From: Pristionchus mayeri | Taxonomy: Eukaryota; Nematoda; Chromadorea; Rhabditida; Neodiplogasteridae | Direction: 5' to 3' | DNA: 64,000 nt | Assembly: GCA_036245805.1 (NCBI GenBank) | Contig: BTRK01000006.1 | Coordinates: 18,756,365-18,820,364 of the forward strand | Shown here: piece after piece, positions 56,401 through 62,400 of the stretch | Numbering within the stretch: the stretch's first letter is position 1 | Layout of the letters: each line of letters opens with the position of its first letter | Translations under genes and position numbers: made by a program | Notes under the pieces: generated by a model | Told to the model about the DNA's origin: nothing | The model's database searches: none | Seen by the model: the letters and a program-made list of their open reading frames with translations, nothing else

Positions 56401-59400
56401 CTCCCCCCTCATATTGAGCGACTATTAGGAAAACGTTTTCAAGCCTGGCATAAATCGATTAATAGTAACGACCCGAACGATGAGCATGAATTCGAGATTC
56501 TAAACAGAAAGTTTCGCAAAGAGTTACAACGGTATCACAAAACCATTGAGAAAAAGATAATAGAAAGCGACGATAAGAATAAGTTCTTCCGTTTTATGAA
56601 ACGCTGTGCCAATAAATCCAAGGGAGTAGAAGGATTAAAAAGAGCTGACGGTACTCTAGTCATGGATGACTTAGGCAAAGCTAACTTACTTGCTGAGACC
56701 TTCGTAAGCGTATTCACCATCGATGACGGAAAACTGCCCAATACTAGAGCCCAACCTCAGCTTGGTACATACGAAGAACCCCAATTTCTTAGACATGAAA
56801 TCTGCGCCATTAATGACAAATGGAAACGCTCCTCCTGTAAAACCCCCGAGAACATTGACCTCACCTTCATCAAACGAATTGCCGTATCAATTTCCGAAGC
56901 CCTCGAAATCATCTTTAGGAACTCCTACCAATCTGGAACCGTTCCCTCCCATTGGCGACATTCCATAGTAACCCCCGTAAGAAATCACCCCCCTTTTCCA
57001 ATCCCCTAAATTACAGGCCCATTTCAATTACCTCTTTCTTCTGCCGAGTTTTTGAGCGAATTTTGTGCAAATCCATTATTACCCATTGTGAGCAATTAGA
57101 AATTTTCCCCGATGAGCAATATGGATTCCGCAAGAAACGGTCGCGTGAGCTTCAAATGCTAGAAGTTCTCGAACACTGGACATCCTCGATTAGTGATGGG
57201 AAACCAGTTGACGTTATCTACTTTGATTTCGCAAAAGCTTTTGATAGAGTCTCCCACCCCAAGCTAAAACTCAAGCTTAGCACAATAGGTCTCTCACAAA
57301 ATACAATCAAATGGATTACAAGATATCTCTCAGATAGATCATTCCAAGTTCGAGTAAAAGATGTGCTCTCTACCTCAATGCCTGTAACTAGCGGCGTCCC
57401 ACAGGGCTCAGTCCTAGGTCCCTTGCTTTTCCTTATGCTTTTCCTTATGTTTCCTTATGCCTCGCACAATTCAGGAGAGGAATTGTTGAGTTTCAGACTC
57501 AAATCCGGGAGGGGGATATGTTTCAGAAATGTATCAAGTTTCTGAGCATGCTCTTGGGTGGAGGCGGGGATTGTGGACGGCACCTCGCACAATTCAGGAG
57601 AGGAACTGTTGAGTTTCAGACTCAAATCCGGGAGGGGGATATGTTTCAGAAATGTATCAAGTTTCTGAGCATGCTCTTGGGTGGATTTCTCCTTATGCTT
57701 TCCTTATGCTTTGCTTTAGTGTTGCTTTTCACCTCAGAAATTCCCACTCTAGTGCAAAACCATGGCGTAGTTGCAAGAATGTATGCTGATGATATAAAAA
57801 TATATCGGTCCTTTAGGAAGGGAAACTCATCTGTACCATTACAAGCTGCGATTGACATTATCGTACACTGGTCAGAAAAATGGCAACTTCCTCTTGCTGC
57901 ACATAAGTGCAACTCATTGCACCTAGGCAGAGCAAATACAATGCGAACATATACCATAGGAACCACTACTTTGGAACAAAAACAAACAGTAAAAGACCTC
58001 GGTTTTGTTATCCAGAAAAACCTCTCTTTCTCCGATCATTGCACTACCATATCCATTAAGGCCAAAACTACCTGTCACACTATCCTAAGAGCTTTACGAA
58101 CCAAAAATATAGAAGTACTCCTCAAAACGTACGCAATGTACATCAGACCGATTTTAGAAAGCGCTTCCTCCGTCTTCAACCCTTACCAAAACAAGGATAA
58201 AAAGGAACTCGAACAGGTACAAAACTACTTCACACGTCGTTTGTTTATGCGCTGTTTTGATCATACTTGGGAAAATATACCTACCGCTTTCGACCGCAAT
58301 GAGAAACTAAGCATTGAGTCCTTAGAGAAGCGTAGAATAACGATTTATGTTAGAGTAGCCACAAATCTCATCCGAGGCAAATATAGTATATCCAACCGAA
58401 AACAACATTATTTCAAAATTTACCACACGCGAAACGGCATGAACTTCAACAACCCTGGTTCGAATCATAACTACAGACACAATAGCTTCTTTCCAAGAGC
58501 GGCAAGGCTTTTAGTAAATACCGAGAATGAAACCAGTTCCCCTGAGTAGATCCTCCTGACTTCATGACCCTTTAATCCAGTCATTAACTATTGATTCTCA
58601 TCGTCATGAATTTTCCTGTTCTATTTTAAATGTTATCTTCGTACGAAATAGCATAAATATATATATATATATTTAGCTCTTGTATTTAGTTAGCGATTTA
58701 ACGTCGAAAACAAAATTGGAATTATACAACATTTTCATATTAGTCTGCTCATTTATTAGGTTTGTTCAAAAGTTTCTGACTTTTTATTTTTCATAATTTC
58801 TCCTAGCCCTTTTCGATTGCCTGCAATTCCTCTATAGTTTTAATGACGTCAGTAATGGTGGAGTACCGGAAAACAATCACATTGGATATAGCGGATACTG
58901 AACGTGAGAAAATTATTTTCATATCGAAACTGCCGAAAATGGTGTTTTTCGGTGTTTTTGGTTGAGCTCAACTTCTCAAATATTTGAGAGCTTCTGAATT
59001 TGCACAACATATATGTAGTAGGGCAAGAGTTGCTTGTTCGGTTAAACGAGAAAAAACTCGGTCTTCATTGCGAGTGAGAAAAGAGAAACAACCAAAATTG
59101 CTGATTTCGATGTTTAAATGTCTAAATCGCGGTTCCGAAATATCCTTATAACATATTGATTGGTGAATCTGCTCCTAAATATAACTGTGTTCTAAGATAG
59201 GAAGGTAGAAAATAAAGAACCACTATTGAGCACTCAAGGTCGATCTTTACGAGTACAGTGCCAGAAAATATAAAAACAAGCATTTTCCAATTAACGTAGT
59301 TTACTGTTTTGCCCCAAATGCTAAGCGGAGATTCAGGGGACCAGAATTCCTGAAGAGTCAAATTATATACACGTGCAATAGGCTTCTCAATATTCCTTCA

Positions 59401-62400
59401 CTTTTGTCTCAATCTCATTTGTCCTTGGAGTTATTATCAATTGAAAAGTATTGCAAATGAATCACAATGTAGAGTTCGACTGTGAATAGTGTCATCCTTA
59501 CTGATCGAATTGGCCCGAAATTGGATCGTGTAAAAAGTATTCCCAAGCCTTCATCAACTATGAATAACCATTAGTTGATTGGCTGAATGAGATGGACGGG
59601 GTAGGTCAAAATTTCCGAACATGAAAATAGTCAGAAACTTTTGAACCAACCTAATACATCGCGCAAGAAATTGATTAATTTACCGCAAGAAATGCCTGTA
59701 CAATCAATGTACAGAAGCTGCTCATTCACAAAATCCATTCACAAACCTCAGATGTGCCTGGTTGCTCCTCCCCTCCTTCCTTCGCTATGGAAGCATCAGC
59801 GGGACTCGCTTTCTGGAAATAGATGTCAATAGAAAGGTAGAGAAGAAGGCAAAATTCCCTGACACCTACCTTTGAATTCGGAAAAACGAGAGAAAAAAAC
59901 AAAATTTTGGCCATTTTCACCTTCCAACAACAAATCAGACAAGACATCCAATTTATAGGCAGAAGGCATGCAATTGATAAGATAATCACAAATTGAAACT
60001 TGTTGCATGGTAATGATAAAGCAATCATGATAGCAGTTAAATCAGTTTTCTGTCATTCATTTCACTCTGCGAACCTCAGATGTGCCTGGCTGCTCCTCCC
60101 CTCCTTCCCTCTCTTTATCCTTCCCGGTCTCCTCCGACCTTTTCTCTGTCGCAGGGAAGGCACTGAATTTGTAAATATTTAAATAAATTATTAGGTTGAT
60201 TCAAAAGTTACTTTCTTTTTTCTTTTACAAATTTCTGCCGGTGTGTTTGAACCCTCACGAATTTCGGAAAACTATATGGTATAGTCGTGATTATAGATTA
60301 CTTCCATAGGGTTGTTTTGATTCTATGTATCATCGTAAGAGGTTGGCAAATTTCAAAACCTGAAAATCGGAAAACGGTCACTTTTTAATATTTTCGATTG
60401 GATGCTGGTTTTCTTTAGTTGTGGCCAACTTGTTCTTCGAAGTCAACCAACAATAGGACAAAAGCGCATTGTACAGATAGGAACACAAAATTCGGATTCC
60501 AACGCTTGTAGGAAACAAGGGACCCCGAAAAGTGTTGATTTCGGCGGCTGAATCTCAAAATCATGATTTCGAAAAATTCAGTTCTTGATCGGGTGGGAGA
60601 ATTCCAAAATGCACCTGTATACACATACGGGTGGGTACTTCACAACGCATCACAGTTTATTCCTCCTCACCAATGTGCAAGAATACTGTGCCCATTTATT
60701 GAAATTCCGAAATTTGTGAAAAGTATGGTTCGATAATTGGGCCCATATTTCAAAAAGGCTATTCATGGCTAAGTAGTGTTGGTGTGTCATATGACATGCA
60801 CAATCATAGTACTCCATAATAAACTGCCAAAGTCGAGCTCATCAGATTTCTGCATGGAGCTTCGGACGATTGAAAAGTCGGTACTGCTGACCTAGTATGA
60901 CAATTTCAGAATTAAACTGTCCCATCCTCACTTATCGAACCGGCCCAATATAACGCTCGTTATAGAGTGGGGGTATGCCCGCATAATCTTTGAAAAATCA
61001 TTTGTTGATTGGTCAAGTACGAAGAATTTGGGAGGTCAAAATGTGCATGCAAGAAAAAAGACAGAAACTTTTGAATCAACCTAATACTTCGCTGCAACCA
61101 AGACAACTCTAAAAATGATGGCATAATAATGATAACAGTATTCACCCCTTCTTGAGATCGTCGTTCATCTCCACGATAGTGTACTTCTCAATCTATAATG
61201 TTGATAGATCAAAGATCAGAATTGGAGTCACATATCAAAGATCATATTTCACCATTTCCATGCTCGTCTTCGTCGCATTCCAATTGCTCTTCTTTCCTCG
61301 CCAGTAATCGTAGAATTCAGCCAGGATCAGCGACTCACGCTCCTAATAATAATTTGTTGGTAACCTCATCTTATCATAGCAAACAAATTCAAGCTGAATT
61401 AATCTTATTACAGAAGGCACACAAAACTTATTGAATTACACAGTTCTAGGACAGTCTCAAGCCTGAGTGAAACGCGAACCTTGACGGTGAGTTCCTTCCT
61501 GATCAGCACCTTCTTTCTCTCCGTAGCTGCTGCTTCTGGGTCGGTCGGCGGATCGACTCGACGCACCTGAGGTGCAAAACTCAATCACACGGATCATTAA
61601 AGCTTTAACTTCGCCTTAAATTGCAATATTTTTTTCATAATTACGTCTGATGTTTGCCACAAATCAATCAATCAATAAAATATAAAATAATAAATTAACT
61701 AATTAAACATTGTCCCACCTCGGACATGAACATGCTGAGTCTCTCTCCTGACTTCAGACTCACTACGACTCCGCCCAGTACAGAACGCTGATGGTCCCTG
61801 AGAAGAAAGTACCGGTTTATCAGACTGGACATTGAAACGGTAAAACAACTTGTTGCTGGTGAGATTCCTACTTCACCAAACTCTTATAATTTGAAGAAGT
61901 TAGCATTTTGTAATCAGTGGTCGAAAGGGTAGGGCGCAATATTTGTCAAAAGCGGGCAAGTTTCTAAAAAATATGAAATCGAAATCGTTGAAAATTGGTA
62001 CGTTTTACAATTTTATCAAAAAAATCAACAAAGCATGGGCACGTTTTCTACTTTTGCACTGGTCCGAACCCCAAATAATGGGCACTTTATGCCATTTTGG
62101 ACCTACTTTTCGACCACTGTTTGTAATAAAAACCTTTCGCGCAGGGTGAAAATGAATGCATCTAAATCTCAATAACTCTTGGAATCCCAATCCCCATCCA
62201 CACCTCTTCCTGTTCGTCTCCTCCTCCTTTCTCCTTTCTTCAATCGCCCTCTTCTTCGCTTGTGCCCTTAGCTCCTCTCGGCGAATCTCATCTTCAATCG
62301 ATACCGTAGCCGTACAGCAATCCAATCAATTCCGAAACTAATTCTCTCCAACTATGCCCGTCCAATGCACAAATTTCATGGCCCCATTATTCAGCACAAA

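Larger units (their letters stand above)
54400..58680 (+). mobile_element. CR1/jockey-like non-LTR retrotransposon (LINE), defective
   Basis: A two-ORF LINE inserted antisense in an intron of the large gene: ORF1 at 54425-55477, ORF2 with endonuclease and reverse transcriptase at about 55478-58549, then a short 3' tail ending in an (AT)n microsatellite at 58655-58673. The 5' boundary is approximate. ORF2 carries frameshifts and an insertion, so the copy cannot move on its own. Confidence 0.85.

Noticed and set aside
58452..58466. tRNA B-box-like GGTTCGAATC
   Set aside because: It lies inside the LINE ORF2 coding region and there is no A box, acceptor stem or anticodon arm around it.
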